Positions 24,355 to 32,310 of a DNA stretch of 64,000 nucleotides are shown here, piece by piece. Position 1 is the stretch's first letter; each line of letters opens with the position of its first letter. Position numbers and translations under genes: made by a program. The notes under the pieces were generated by a model. It did no database searches and had not been told where the DNA came from. It was given only the letters and a program-made list of their open reading frames with translations. The DNA is from Rhizobium sp. BK251 (GTDB lineage Bacteria > Pseudomonadota > Alphaproteobacteria > Rhizobiales > Rhizobiaceae): NCBI RefSeq assembly GCF_004345245.1, contig NZ_SLUQ01000008.1, positions 1 through 64,000 on the forward strand, in the 5' to 3' direction.

Positions 24355-27264
24355 CTAGCCTTGGGAGGCCACGGGCTCGGGGGTGGCGTGGCCCAGTTCA
24401 TCGAGAAGACGGCGTGCGGCAACGAGATCCCGAGTTTCGAAGCCCTCTGTGAATTGCCCGTAGATATCCTTCAGCATCGCCCAGGCCTCGTTGCTCCTTC
24501 CCTGATCGTTCCATAGGCGTGCCAGGGGGATTGCCGCCTTCAGCTCCCAGCCGAGCGCAGATTGCTGCCGGGCACGGCGGATCGACTGGAGCAGCGATTC
24601 CTCGGCCGCTCTGAGGTCCGGCTGCGGCTGCGCCAGCAGGATTTCACCCCGGGCCCGCAGCAGGTCGGGCGGCCACAGGGTCTGGCTCGCTTCCTCGGCG
24701 CGGGCCACGGCCTCGTCGATTGTGGCAAGCGCGTCATCGAGGTGGCCGGAAAGAGCCAATCCTTCCGCCAGCGCGCGCGATGTTGCCAGCGTCACGATGT
24801 GATACTGGTTGCCATCCATGGCCCTGAGCGCCTGGCGCAAGATCTCGACACCCGACGAGGGATCGCCGCTCGCGACCGTGAGTTCGCCCTTGAGCGCGAG
24901 GCCGAGGGTGCGATGCGGACCGAGCGAATACTTGATGGCGTGCGCGATCGCGCGATCGGTGTGCTCTGCCGCACCTTTGACATCGCCGGTCCAGTGAAAA
25001 ACCGGGACACAGTAGAGAACGACCATGCAATACGAGACGGGGTGCGTGAAGCGGTTCAGGCCTTCGATCCCCTGGCGCGCGACTTTACAGGCCTGGTCCG
25101 GAAAACCGCGCAGCCACAGGGAGCGGGCAAGTGTCGCCAAGGCGCGTCCATTGAGATCGTAGCCGAAGAAGTCCTGTCCGCCCGGCGCGACGTCCGACAT
25201 GAGCCTGAAGCCGGACTCGCAGTGACGCAGCGCGGCGGCCTGATCGCCGGCCAGATGATGGGCCGCACCCAACAGCCATTCGGTCATGGCCTTTTCGGCC
25301 GGGCTCCCCCAGGTTTCCGTGACCGCGGCGCTTCGCCTTGCGGCCTCCAATGCGCCGCCGAAGTCGCCACGGCGCGTGAGAAAATGATTGAGACTGGAAA
25401 GCAGGTGCAGCTGGTGCTGCTTGTCGCCCAGCGTTTCCGAAAGCTCCAGGCCGCGCTCGATGGCGCCTCCCACCTCCTGGCTGTTGCCCTGCGTGTACAT
25501 GGACGCCATCGCCAAGGCTTCCTGGAGCTTCAGCTCTCGCAGCGTCCCGCGATCGCTCTCCTGCATTGCGTTGAGGCCTTGCCGGCACCACTGCAGACAC
25601 TCCTTCAGCAACGAGTGACTGAGGAACAGCGGGGCCGCCTGAGCTGCGAGTTCGACGCCGATCGAGCGGTCGCCCGAGCTGGAAAAGCTCCATGCCAATG
25701 CCTTGCGGACATTGCCCAGGTGGAAAGCGTGGTTCGCCGCCTCGCGGCCATCAAATCCCGGACCGGCAGCGGATGCCTCGAGGAACCCGGCAAAGTAACC
25801 GGCATGACGCCTTGCAACCGCGTCTTCATGGCCGCTGTCGCTCAGCTTGGCAGCGGCATAGGCACGGGTCGTATCCAGCAGCCGGTAATAGGCGGGTCCG
25901 CTCGTCGATGAGACCAGGATCAGGGACTTGTCGACCAGGCTGTTGATCGCCCTGGCTTGAGCCATTGTCCCGCCTTCGGCATCACCGGCGACCGCATGCG
26001 CTGCCTCCAGGGTGAACTGGCCGACGAATACCGAAAGCCTGCAAAGGATCTCCCGCTCATATCCCGGCAAGAGGTTGAAGCTCCAGTCGAGCATGGCTTG
26101 CAACGTCTGATGCCGAGGCGAGGCGGTGCGCCGACCCCGCAGCTGCAGCTCGACGTCGGAATCGAGAAGGTCGGCGGTTCCCTGTATGCCGTAGGTGCCG
26201 ACCCGGCTGGCCACGAGTTCGATCGCAAGCGCGAGGCCATCGAGCCGGCGGCAGATGCTGGCAACAACCGGGGCTTCGGTCTCGCTCAGCTCGGCGCGGT
26301 GGCCGCTCGACGCCGCCCTCTCCATGAAGAGCTGCACGGCGGCTGAAGCGAGCGCCTGGGCAGCGGAGGGCGTACGATCATGCGGGCTTTCGAGGGGCGG
26401 GAGCAGATGCACGTTTTCGCCTTCGGCGCGCAACGCCTCGCGACTTGTCGCCAGGAGATGCACCGACGGGGCAGCGCGCAAGAGCCGTTCGGCCAACGCC
26501 GAGGCTGCCCCGATCACATGCTCGCAATTGTCGAACACGACGAGCATCCGCCTGTCGGCGAGGAACGCGGCGATATAGGGCTCGGGGTCCGGGCCCTGGA
26601 CGACGCAGCCGAGGGCGGATGCGAAGGCACTCGGAGCGTCCGCCGGATCGGTCAGCGAACCGAGATCGACAAAACAGACCGCGTCCTCCTCGAACTCGCG
26701 GCGCAGCGCGTGGGCGACCGCCACTGCGACGGTGGTCTTTCCAATGCCGCCCGGCCCGACGACGCTGACGAAGCGCCGCGACAGAAGCAGCGAGGACAGC
26801 ATGTCGATGGCATCGCTGCGGCCGACGAGAAATCGCGGCGGCGGCGGAAGGTTGGTCGGCCGGGCCGAGGCTGCGGGGGTAACGACAATGGTGATCGGCT
26901 CCGGAGCGCCACGCCGGACCGGGGCGACGAAGCTGTAGCCCCGGCCGGGAATATTGACGATGTATCGCGCCCCGTCCTCGCTTTCCCGCAGCGCCTTGCG
27001 AAGCGCGGTCATGTTCACGCGAATATTTGACTCCTCGATGGTCACGTCTGGCCAGACGAGATCGATCAGCTCGCGCACGCTCAGGACCTGTCCGGCTCGG
27101 CCGGTCAGGGCGATCAGGATGTCGAGCGCGCGTCCGCCTATAGGGACCGGCGTGCCATCCCTTGCGAGCAATCTCTCTGCTGGAGCCAGATCGAACGGGC
27201 CGAAAAATACGATCTCGCCGGTTCTCGATTCGCCGTCACCTGCCATGATAGCCGTCCTGGCCAT
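24355..27264 (-). CDS. Winged-helix - STAND ATPase - TPR transcriptional regulator
   Basis: A 969-residue regulator. The N-terminal 110 residues are an OmpR/PhoB-type winged helix (LARDGTPVPIGGRALDILIAL, then NIRVNMTALRKAL and YIVNIPGRGYSF) without a receiver domain. Residues about 145-430 are an NB-ARC-like ATPase: FLVGR, P-loop VVGPGGIGKTTVA, Walker B MLVVFDNCEHV, and LLATSREALRAEGE. The remainder is a long TPR-like helical array that usually binds the inducer. Such large one-component regulators respond to a ligand through the TPR part and need ATP to oligomerise. The target is unknown; the monooxygenase gene downstream on the same strand is a candidate. Met1 or Met7 could be the start. 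Confidence 0.85.
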   Translation of the reverse strand: MARTAIMAGDGESRTGEIVFFGPFDLAPAERLLARDGTPVPIGGRALDILIALTGRAGQVLSVRELIDLVWPDVTIEESNIRVNMTALRKALRESEDGARYIVNIPGRGYSFVAPVRRGAPEPITIVVTPAASARPTNLPPPPRFLVGRSDAIDMLSSLLLSRRFVSVVGPGGIGKTTVAVAVAHALRREFEEDAVCFVDLGSLTDPADAPSAFASALGCVVQGPDPEPYIAAFLADRRMLVVFDNCEHVIGAASALAERLLRAAPSVHLLATSREALRAEGENVHLLPPLESPHDRTPSAAQALASAAVQLFMERAASSGHRAELSETEAPVVASICRRLDGLALAIELVASRVGTYGIQGTADLLDSDVELQLRGRRTASPRHQTLQAMLDWSFNLLPGYEREILCRLSVFVGQFTLEAAHAVAGDAEGGTMAQARAINSLVDKSLILVSSTSGPAYYRLLDTTRAYAAAKLSDSGHEDAVARRHAGYFAGFLEASAAGPGFDGREAANHAFHLGNVRKALAWSFSSSGDRSIGVELAAQAAPLFLSHSLLKECLQWCRQGLNAMQESDRGTLRELKLQEALAMASMYTQGNSQEVGGAIERGLELSETLGDKQHQLHLLSSLNHFLTRRGDFGGALEAARRSAAVTETWGSPAEKAMTEWLLGAAHHLAGDQAAALRHCESGFRLMSDVAPGGQDFFGYDLNGRALATLARSLWLRGFPDQACKVARQGIEGLNRFTHPVSYCMVVLYCVPVFHWTGDVKGAAEHTDRAIAHAIKYSLGPHRTLGLALKGELTVASGDPSSGVEILRQALRAMDGNQYHIVTLATSRALAEGLALSGHLDDALATIDEAVARAEEASQTLWPPDLLRARGEILLAQPQPDLRAAEESLLQSIRRARQQSALGWELKAAIPLARLWNDQGRSNEAWAMLKDIYGQFTEGFETRDLVAARRLLDELGHATPEPVASQG

Positions 27265-27498
27265 TCGCAGCCCCCGCTGAGTTCCCGGCTATCTGTTTAC
27301 ATCCTTTCATGGCCTTTTACACGGGCGCCCCATTACGAGGCCGGATTCGATGCGAGGTCCGGGGCATGGTCACCGGCCATGCCTTGCCTGAAGCGGCCGG
27401 CGCGACTGCCGACTGCCTGTCCGGTCCGCGGGGGCGACTGCCGGCCCCCGGAACAAATGCCGCGCGGAGGTGTTCGCTCGTAGTGCAAGGAGATACAG

Positions 27499-27768
27499 AT
27501 GAGCTACGATCAGAATGAAGACCCCGACCTGCGCGGCCCGACAACAGCTCGAAGCCGTTCGACTTTCTGGGCTGTGTGGGCGACTGTCGCCGCTGTGGTT
27601 GTCGTGGGTGCGGCGGTCTGGATACTCTGGGGTTCGGAGCTCGACCCGGGCACGACCGCTTCGACATCGCCGATTAGCCAGCCTGAGCCGCAACCTTCGA
27701 TAGTCATCCCTGCGCAGCCTGTGGGCGAGCCGCCGTCATCGCCGCCATCCAACGGGCCGCAGCAGTGA
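27499..27768 (+). CDS. Small single-pass membrane protein with Pro-rich tail
   Basis: An 89-residue protein with a strong ribosome site (AAGGAG, eight bases before the ATG). A hydrophilic N-terminus is followed by one membrane helix at about 22-44 (FWAVWATVAAVVVVGAAVWIL). The periplasmic tail is rich in Pro, Ser and Gln (SQPEPQPSIVIPAQP and similar). No family is recognised. A terminator lies about 100 bp downstream. Confidence 0.7.
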   Translation: MSYDQNEDPDLRGPTTARSRSTFWAVWATVAAVVVVGAAVWILWGSELDPGTTASTSPISQPEPQPSIVIPAQPVGEPPSSPPSNGPQQ

Positions 27769-27868
27769 ATTGCCGGCCAGGCCCTTTGGAACCTTTTTCG
27801 GCGTTGCAGGTTATCGATCAGAGAGAACTTCTCCGGCCGACGCTTCCCCTAACGACTGTCGGCCGTTT

Positions 27869-27909
27869 GCCCCGGCCGCCGCCCCCCAGCCATGCGCCGG
27901 GGCTTTTTT
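27869..27909 (+). terminator. Rho-independent terminator
   Basis: GCCCCGG (27869-27875) pairs with CCGGGGC (27897-27903) and is followed by six T. It ends the transcript of the 27499 gene. The intervening 21 bases could extend the structure. Confidence 0.75.
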
Positions 27910-27985
27910 GTGGAAGTTGTGCAGCAGATACCGCTAGCCAACTCTCGGATGACGGCTGGCCAAGTTGCTTTCGTCGAGCCCTTCG

Positions 27986-28327
27986 TCAGTGAAACGGGCG
28001 CACCTCGACCGGCGCCCGGCAGGCGACGGCGGCTTTGCGGCCCCACACCAGCGCCTCGTCAAGGTCAGCGGCTTCCAGCACCCAGAAACCGCCCACATGT
28101 TCCTTGGTCTCCAGGTACGGCCCGTCAGTGATGAACACCTCGCCATTGGGTCGCGCCCGCAGCGACATGGCGCTGCTTGCCGGACGCAGGCCGCCAACGA
28201 AAATCCTGACGCCGGCAGCCGTCATCTCGTCGTTCAGCACGTCGATATCGCGGGACATCGCTTCGTCCTCCGCGACGGAGGGGTCGTAGTCGTCGGGATG
28301 GTGAATGGCGACCAGATACTGCGTCAT
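27986..28327 (-). CDS. YciI-like (YCII domain, DGPF) protein
   Basis: A 113-residue cytoplasmic protein of the YCII/DGPF family (alpha-beta dimeric ferredoxin-like fold). It begins MTQYLVAIHHPDDYD, and the family core ITDGPYLETKEHVGGFWVLE is at about 67-86, followed by ADLDEALVWGRKAA. Members often sit beside ECF sigma factors in Actinobacteria and Rhizobiales; no sigma factor gene is next to this one. The biochemical role is unresolved for most members. A clear ribosome site (GGAGGACG) precedes the start on the minus strand. Confidence 0.88.
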   Translation of the reverse strand: MTQYLVAIHHPDDYDPSVAEDEAMSRDIDVLNDEMTAAGVRIFVGGLRPASSAMSLRARPNGEVFITDGPYLETKEHVGGFWVLEAADLDEALVWGRKAAVACRAPVEVRPFH

Positions 28328-28830
28328 GACGTCCTCCTGTCACGCTCCTCGGGTGGGGCGGTTGCCCTGCCTTCACTAATAAACGAACGGCCGGGCGGGA
28401 ATTCGACAAATCGTCCGAGAAATCTTCCCAATGCGCTGCTCCCGCATCGCTGTCGGCTTCGATCCTGCCTTTGATGAGGAGCCAGCCAGACTCCGCGCGC
28501 TTGGCTCCGCGGCGTGAATGAAACGGGAGGGAGCATCGCGGGGCTTCGTGCGTCGAGCACAAACGGGGTGGCCTGGCGAGAAGCTGTACCTGGTTCTTGC
28601 GCGGCTGACGGGCGGCTGCATGAGCCTCAGTCGCCATCGGCTGCCAATTTTGCAGTGATGCACAACAGACGTCGCCCGCCAAATGTGATAGCCTTCAGCC
28701 CGCCCGGAAGCCTTGGCAGGATGGGAAACTCCATGAGGCGACGGGAATTGTTACGCTCCGCGGCGGCGCGGCAGCGATAGGGCCGTGTATAAGGCGGTCA
28801 GCAGGAGGCACAGGTCAGGAGGAGACAAGC
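28328..28830. other. 503-bp gap, no supported gene
   Basis: Open frames here have no family resemblance. The short plus-strand run MRRRELLRSAAARQR ending at about 28780 resembles the twin-arginine start of some exported proteins but stops at once, so it is at most a remnant. The strong ribosome site AGGAGGAGAC before 28831 belongs to the next gene. Confidence 0.45.
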
Positions 28831-29748
28831 ATGAGCCTGGACAACACCTCGCACCCCGGCAGACGGAGCGCCGACGAGCTGGTTCCATCGCGCTACGCGC
28901 TGAAGATCGGCGATATTGACGTGTTGGTGGTCAGCGATGGGGTACTACCGCTGCCGACCGCGATGTTGGGACACAACGCCGACGCGGCCGTCCGGGCGGC
29001 CTGGCTGGACGAAATGTTCTTGCCGCCGGACGCCTTCGACTGGGCGCTGAACGTGGTCCTGGTGCGCAGCGGCGGACAGACGGTGCTCCTCGATGCCGGA
29101 CTGGGCCTGGACCCGGACTTGAACCTGCCGCGGGCCGGGCAGCTGATCAAGCGACTGGAGGGCGCCGGCATCGATCTGGGATCGGTGACCGACGTGGTGC
29201 TGACCCACATGCACATGGACCACGTCGGCGGGCTGCTCGTCGATGGCGTGAAGGAGAAACTGCGTCCGGACCTGCGGATCCATGTGGCCGCCGCCGAGGT
29301 CAAGTTCTGGGAGGCGCCCGATTTCTCCCACGTCTCGATGCCGCCGGGGTTTCCGGACGCGCTGCGGGAGACGGCCAAGCGGTTTGCGAAAGAGTACCGC
29401 AGCCATCTGCGGCTGTTCGACGAGGAGCACGAGGTCGCGCCGGGTGTGGTCGCTCGTCGCACCGGCGGCCACACCCCCGGACACTGTGTGATCCGCATGG
29501 CGTCCGGTGGCCAAGGGCTGACGTTCGCCGGCGACGCCGTGTTCGCTGTCGGGTTCGATCACCCCGACTGGTACAACGGTTTCGAGCATGACCCCGAGGA
29601 GGCGGCCCGGGTCCGGGTCAGGCTGTTGCGAGAGCTGGCGGCGAGCGGCGAACTGCTGGTGGCCACTCACCTGCCGTTCCCATCCGTCGGCCATGTGGCG
29701 GTCGACGGCGACCACTTCCGTTGGGTGCCGGTCTTCTGGGACTACTGA
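28831..29748 (+). CDS. Metallo-beta-lactamase-fold hydrolase
   Basis: A 305-residue hydrolase. The zinc-site motif is THMHMDHVGG (H126, H128, D130, H131), followed by GHTPGH (third His) and FAGDAVF (bridging Asp), then a late ATHLPFPSVGH. This matches the lactonase/MBL group related to quorum-quenching AHL lactonases and to methyl parathion hydrolase-like proteins, but the substrate cannot be read. The early VVSDGVLPLPTAMLG stretch is typical of the latter group. No signal peptide. AGGAGGAG precedes the ATG. It appears monocistronic. Confidence 0.88.
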   Translation: MSLDNTSHPGRRSADELVPSRYALKIGDIDVLVVSDGVLPLPTAMLGHNADAAVRAAWLDEMFLPPDAFDWALNVVLVRSGGQTVLLDAGLGLDPDLNLPRAGQLIKRLEGAGIDLGSVTDVVLTHMHMDHVGGLLVDGVKEKLRPDLRIHVAAAEVKFWEAPDFSHVSMPPGFPDALRETAKRFAKEYRSHLRLFDEEHEVAPGVVARRTGGHTPGHCVIRMASGGQGLTFAGDAVFAVGFDHPDWYNGFEHDPEEAARVRVRLLRELAASGELLVATHLPFPSVGHVAVDGDHFRWVPVFWDY

Positions 29749-29785
29749 GCGCTTGTAGGGTTAGGGTCGAACCAGGGCAGGAAGA

Positions 29786-30190
29786 CTAGTTGAACGATGG
29801 CGCGATGTCCGCTTCCGTCGACGGAACGACGATCCCGGCATAGTGAACCGGGGTTCCCTCTCGGTTGCTGAAGCAGCGTCCATAAGCGACCACGGACGCG
29901 TATTGTCCGGCTGCATCACGCACGCGATACATTTCCTGCTGCGGATGGCGGGCGATGATCGCGTCCCTGATGGCCTTGGAGAGCCGGACGCGATCATCCG
30001 GATGAACCCTGTCCAGGTAATCGGAAAGCGGCAGACCACATTCGGCTTCGTCGGGATCCAGCCCGAAAAGCGTCGCGAGGGCCGAGTCGGCGTAGACGAG
30101 ATCGAGCGCCATGTCCCAGGTGAAAAAACCGGCCTCCGGCGCATGGGTGTTGTCGTCTGGCGAAGGCACGAATTCTTCCGGCAATGGCAC
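29786..30190 (-). CDS. Stand-alone PAS-domain protein
   Basis: A 134-residue protein that is almost wholly one PAS (PAS_3-like) fold: FFTWDMALDLVYADSALATLFG, then LDRVHPDDRVRLSKAI, EMYRVRDAAGQYASV and FSNREGTPVHYAGIV. No kinase, GGDEF or DNA-binding domain is attached. Single-domain PAS proteins can act as diffusible sensors or partners of kinases; no partner gene lies adjacent. The neighbouring MBL gene is convergent. Confidence 0.8.
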   Translation of the reverse strand: MPLPEEFVPSPDDNTHAPEAGFFTWDMALDLVYADSALATLFGLDPDEAECGLPLSDYLDRVHPDDRVRLSKAIRDAIIARHPQQEMYRVRDAAGQYASVVAYGRCFSNREGTPVHYAGIVVPSTEADIAPSFN

Positions 30191-30484
30191 GCGATTCTCC
30201 CCTGTCCTGCGAGTGATTAGATAACGCTAAATTAGATAAAAGCCAGTCGGTTTCGCCGCGGTTGCCTCATCAATAGGAATGATCTCCTGAAGAACGATCG
30301 GCGCCATCCGATCAATGAGAAAGCGCGATGCCGTGAAAGCGATGCGTTCCGGGCTCTCGACAGGTTGATGAGCGTCGCCTTCAGCGCGCCAGAGTAAGCG
30401 GCCATAATTGCCGAATGAATCGCCCGCCCGCCCATCGTTCCGGTGGCTGGATCGTTTGTGGCGCAAGGCATCGGGAAGACCGAG
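30191..30484. other. Gap without a supported gene
   Basis: About 290 bp between the PAS gene start and the hypothetical gene at 30485. It includes an AT-rich stretch near 30210-30245 that could be the PAS promoter. Minus-strand frames through this region look like antisense shadows. Confidence 0.4.
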
Positions 30485-30766
30485 ATGATGGAAGTGGCGA
30501 AGACCTTGAGCGAAATGACGCCACAGGAGCGTTCCCGGATGATCTCGATGACGGCGGGAGCGCTGGAGGCGGCAGTCGATGATGCAAGGAAGGCCGGCGA
30601 TGCACGCCTTGTCGCCAATCTGACCAGCCTTGCACTTACGATACGCGGTTGCTCGAGCGACATCGCTGCCGACAACATCCGGGCCGTCGAACTGCTGCTG
30701 CAACAGGCAATCGAACTGGTCTCCTCGTGCTCGCGTCGAAGCCGGGGCTCGGGAGCGATCCACTAG
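30485..30766 (+). CDS. Hypothetical small helical protein
   Basis: A 93-residue reading frame beginning MMEVAKTLSEMTPQERSRM. The composition is protein-like: an amphipathic helix, few rare residues, then ALEAAVDDARKAGDARLVANL and AADNIRAVELLLQQAIE. No signal, no membrane segment, no known family. The start is uncertain (an in-frame Met lies 14 codons upstream). Overlapping minus-strand frames are Arg/Ser-rich and look like shadows. Confidence 0.45.
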   Translation: MMEVAKTLSEMTPQERSRMISMTAGALEAAVDDARKAGDARLVANLTSLALTIRGCSSDIAADNIRAVELLLQQAIELVSSCSRRSRGSGAIH

Positions 30767-30863
30767 GCTGCGAACGCGGTGGCTCCTGAACCAACAGTCG
30801 ACATGCTTGAACGGGACGCCCACGCGATGAGCGCCGTCCGGCCTCGTGGCACCGGTTCTGGGA

Positions 30864-31007
30864 TCAAGCCTTGGGCTTGCTGCCCTGTGGATGGTCTTTT
30901 GTGGCGGCCTTCATCTGATTGGCGAACGTAGCCTCCGCCTTTGCGGGTGACTTGTCCTTTTTTGGTTTCCGCGCCTCGCGGGTGCTTCTCATTTGTCCCT
31001 TGGCCAT
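30864..31007 (-). CDS. Small basic protein, 47 residues
   Basis: Starts MAKGQMRSTREARKPKKDKS and ends ATKDHPQGSKPKA. It is lysine-rich and without a hydrophobic segment. Proteins beginning MAKGQxRSxxExRKPKK are common small hypotheticals in Rhizobiales. The ATG at 31007 has AGGGAGCG upstream on the minus strand; the longer in-frame extension is not needed. The function is unknown; a nucleic-acid or stress-related role would only be a guess. Confidence 0.7.
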   Translation of the reverse strand: MAKGQMRSTREARKPKKDKSPAKAEATFANQMKAATKDHPQGSKPKA

Positions 31008-31287
31008 TGGTTCGCTCCCTTCGAAATTGATATCAGGCATCAGAGCTGCACTGGCTTCGACGAATTGGTTGCGATGCTCTAGTCGAACGACTGCCGCAAA
31101 GCGCATTTGGGGCCGGCGTTGCGGAGCAACTCATGACTGCGACTGCCTTCTTGTCTGCTGACGCACCACGGTACGGGTCAGGCCAAACCGCGAACAGGCC
31201 GAAGCACCATCACCATACTCTCAAATCAGGCGATCGTCGCGTGGCGCCTGGCGCGCTATTCGAAGGGCAACCTCGATATCCGGCCGA

Positions 31288-31521
31288 TCAGCCGGCATCC
31301 TTCATTGCGGCGCGCAGGGCGTCGTTGATGCGATCCTGCCAGCCTGGTCCATGCGCCTGAAAATGAGCAAGGACGTCGCTATCGATCTTGATTGAAACGA
31401 GTTCCTTCGTATTGGGAATCGCAGGCCTTTCGACAGCAGGAGCGATCACCTTCTTTGCCGGCCTGAACAACGCCTCCGCAGCATCTTTCGGATTGGCCGG
31501 TCTTCGGGGTGTTGTTGCCAT
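31288..31521 (-). CDS. BrnA-like antitoxin family protein
   Basis: A 77-residue protein. The C-terminal half VSIKIDSDVLAHFQAHGPGWQDRINDALRAA matches the ribbon-helix-helix of BrnA-type antitoxins, which bind DNA and neutralise BrnT ribonucleases. The basic N-terminal half (RPANPKDAAEALFRPAKK) is long and disordered. No BrnT-like toxin gene (about 90 residues, usually directly upstream) is seen. The gene upstream at 31545-31757, on the same strand and 23 bp away, is of a different type. It may be a solitary RHH regulator. Confidence 0.75.
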   Translation of the reverse strand: MATTPRRPANPKDAAEALFRPAKKVIAPAVERPAIPNTKELVSIKIDSDVLAHFQAHGPGWQDRINDALRAAMKDAG

Positions 31522-31544
31522 GATCGCTTCCTTTTCGTGGCGAA

Positions 31545-31757
31545 TTATTCCGCGCCCTCGTCCCCGAGGGGATGTCGGACCCTTACCTTACGCTCGTTCA
31601 GCAAGGCGACATAACGCTTCCGCATTTCATCGGCGTGAATTTCACCGGTAATCCACAAGGAGACGAGAGCCATGGCATCCGGGTCGCCGTCGATCGGAAC
31701 GCCGCGATCCCTCGCGCGTTCGATCACGCGCTGGGCGATACTTCCACGTGAGTTCAT
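31545..31757 (-). CDS. Small protein upstream of the BrnA-like gene
   Basis: A 70-residue product starting MNSRGSIAQRVIERARDRG. The core ALVSLWITGEIHADEMRKRYVA resembles the ITGEI/DEL helical hairpin seen in short antitoxins such as the VbhA family, but similarity is weak. I chose the ATG at 31757 since the 28 upstream residues are Cys/Leu-rich and lack similarity. It is 23 bp from the BrnA-like gene, so co-transcription is likely. Confidence 0.55.
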   Translation of the reverse strand: MNSRGSIAQRVIERARDRGVPIDGDPDAMALVSLWITGEIHADEMRKRYVALLNERKVRVRHPLGDEGAE

Positions 31758-31841
31758 CAGGATATCTTGCTTCGTATGGATTCGGAGCGACGCCAATAGC
31801 AAGCAGCAGATGGCGGCACCACCTGAAACGACCCCATCCAT

Positions 31842-32057
31842 GCGTCATCCACCGCTCAGTGCCCTATCGACGACTTTCTGCGATCGCGATCGCCGTCGGG
31901 TGTCCGACCGAGCAGGCAAATAGAGACAAGGCGAATCGAGATGCCTGCGGCGCTGCTTTGCGTCGTGCCGACGGGTCATGACGGAAAGGGTCCAATCGGG
32001 AGGAATCCAGTCCGTGGCTTACGGCCATCCCGGCCGACTGCGGCTATGTCTGGATTT
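31842..32057. other. Gap without a supported gene
   Basis: No convincing frame or motif on either strand. It probably contains the promoter for the 31288-31757 pair. Confidence 0.35.
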
Positions 32058-32171
32058 CTACTCGGGGAAAAATCGCGCGAGGCAGAACGTATTGGTGATG
32101 TTCAGGATCAGGTCGGCCGACGCGACGAGGCCGAGGCAGGCCATCCCAACGAGAACAATGCGCCCTGTCAT
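32058..32171 (-). CDS. Candidate 37-residue membrane microprotein
   Basis: ATG at 32171, preceded by GGGGGACAGGCA. The peptide MTGRIVLVGMACLGLVASAD continues through LILNITNTFCLARFFPE to a TAG at 32058. It has one hydrophobic helix and a basic start. Too short for routine gene callers. Support is only composition and the ribosome site. Confidence 0.4.
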   Translation of the reverse strand: MTGRIVLVGMACLGLVASADLILNITNTFCLARFFPE

Positions 32172-32266
32172 TGCCTGTCCCCCAACTGGCTACTCTCCGC
32201 CCCCGCGGAGAGAATGATGACCGGATCATATCCCCGGCCACCTGCAGTCTCAAGTACACAAAGTCG

Positions 32267-32300
32267 AACCCCCGCTTCCAGAAGGTGGAAGCGGGGGGTT
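32267..32300 (-). terminator. Terminator-like hairpin of the Do-protease gene
   Basis: AACCCCCGCTTCCA (32267-32280) pairs with TGGAAGCGGGGGGTT (32286-32300) with a one-base bulge and a GAAGG loop. On the minus strand it lies just beyond the protease stop codon and is followed by CGACTTTGTG, a weak T tract. Confidence 0.65.
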
Positions 32301-32310
32301 GAAGTAAGCG

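Noticed and set aside
24562..25911. 449-residue plus-strand open frame
   Set aside because: Antisense to the winged-helix/STAND gene, whose domains are unmistakable; the antisense product has no family resemblance.
28724..28780. Short plus-strand frame ending MRRRELLRSAAARQR
   Set aside because: Looks like the start of a twin-arginine protein but stops after 15 residues; no continuation in other frames could be recognised.
31545..31757. BrnT toxin
   Set aside because: Too short, and lacks the basic catalytic pattern of BrnT; the GEIHADE core fits an antitoxin-like helical hairpin better.
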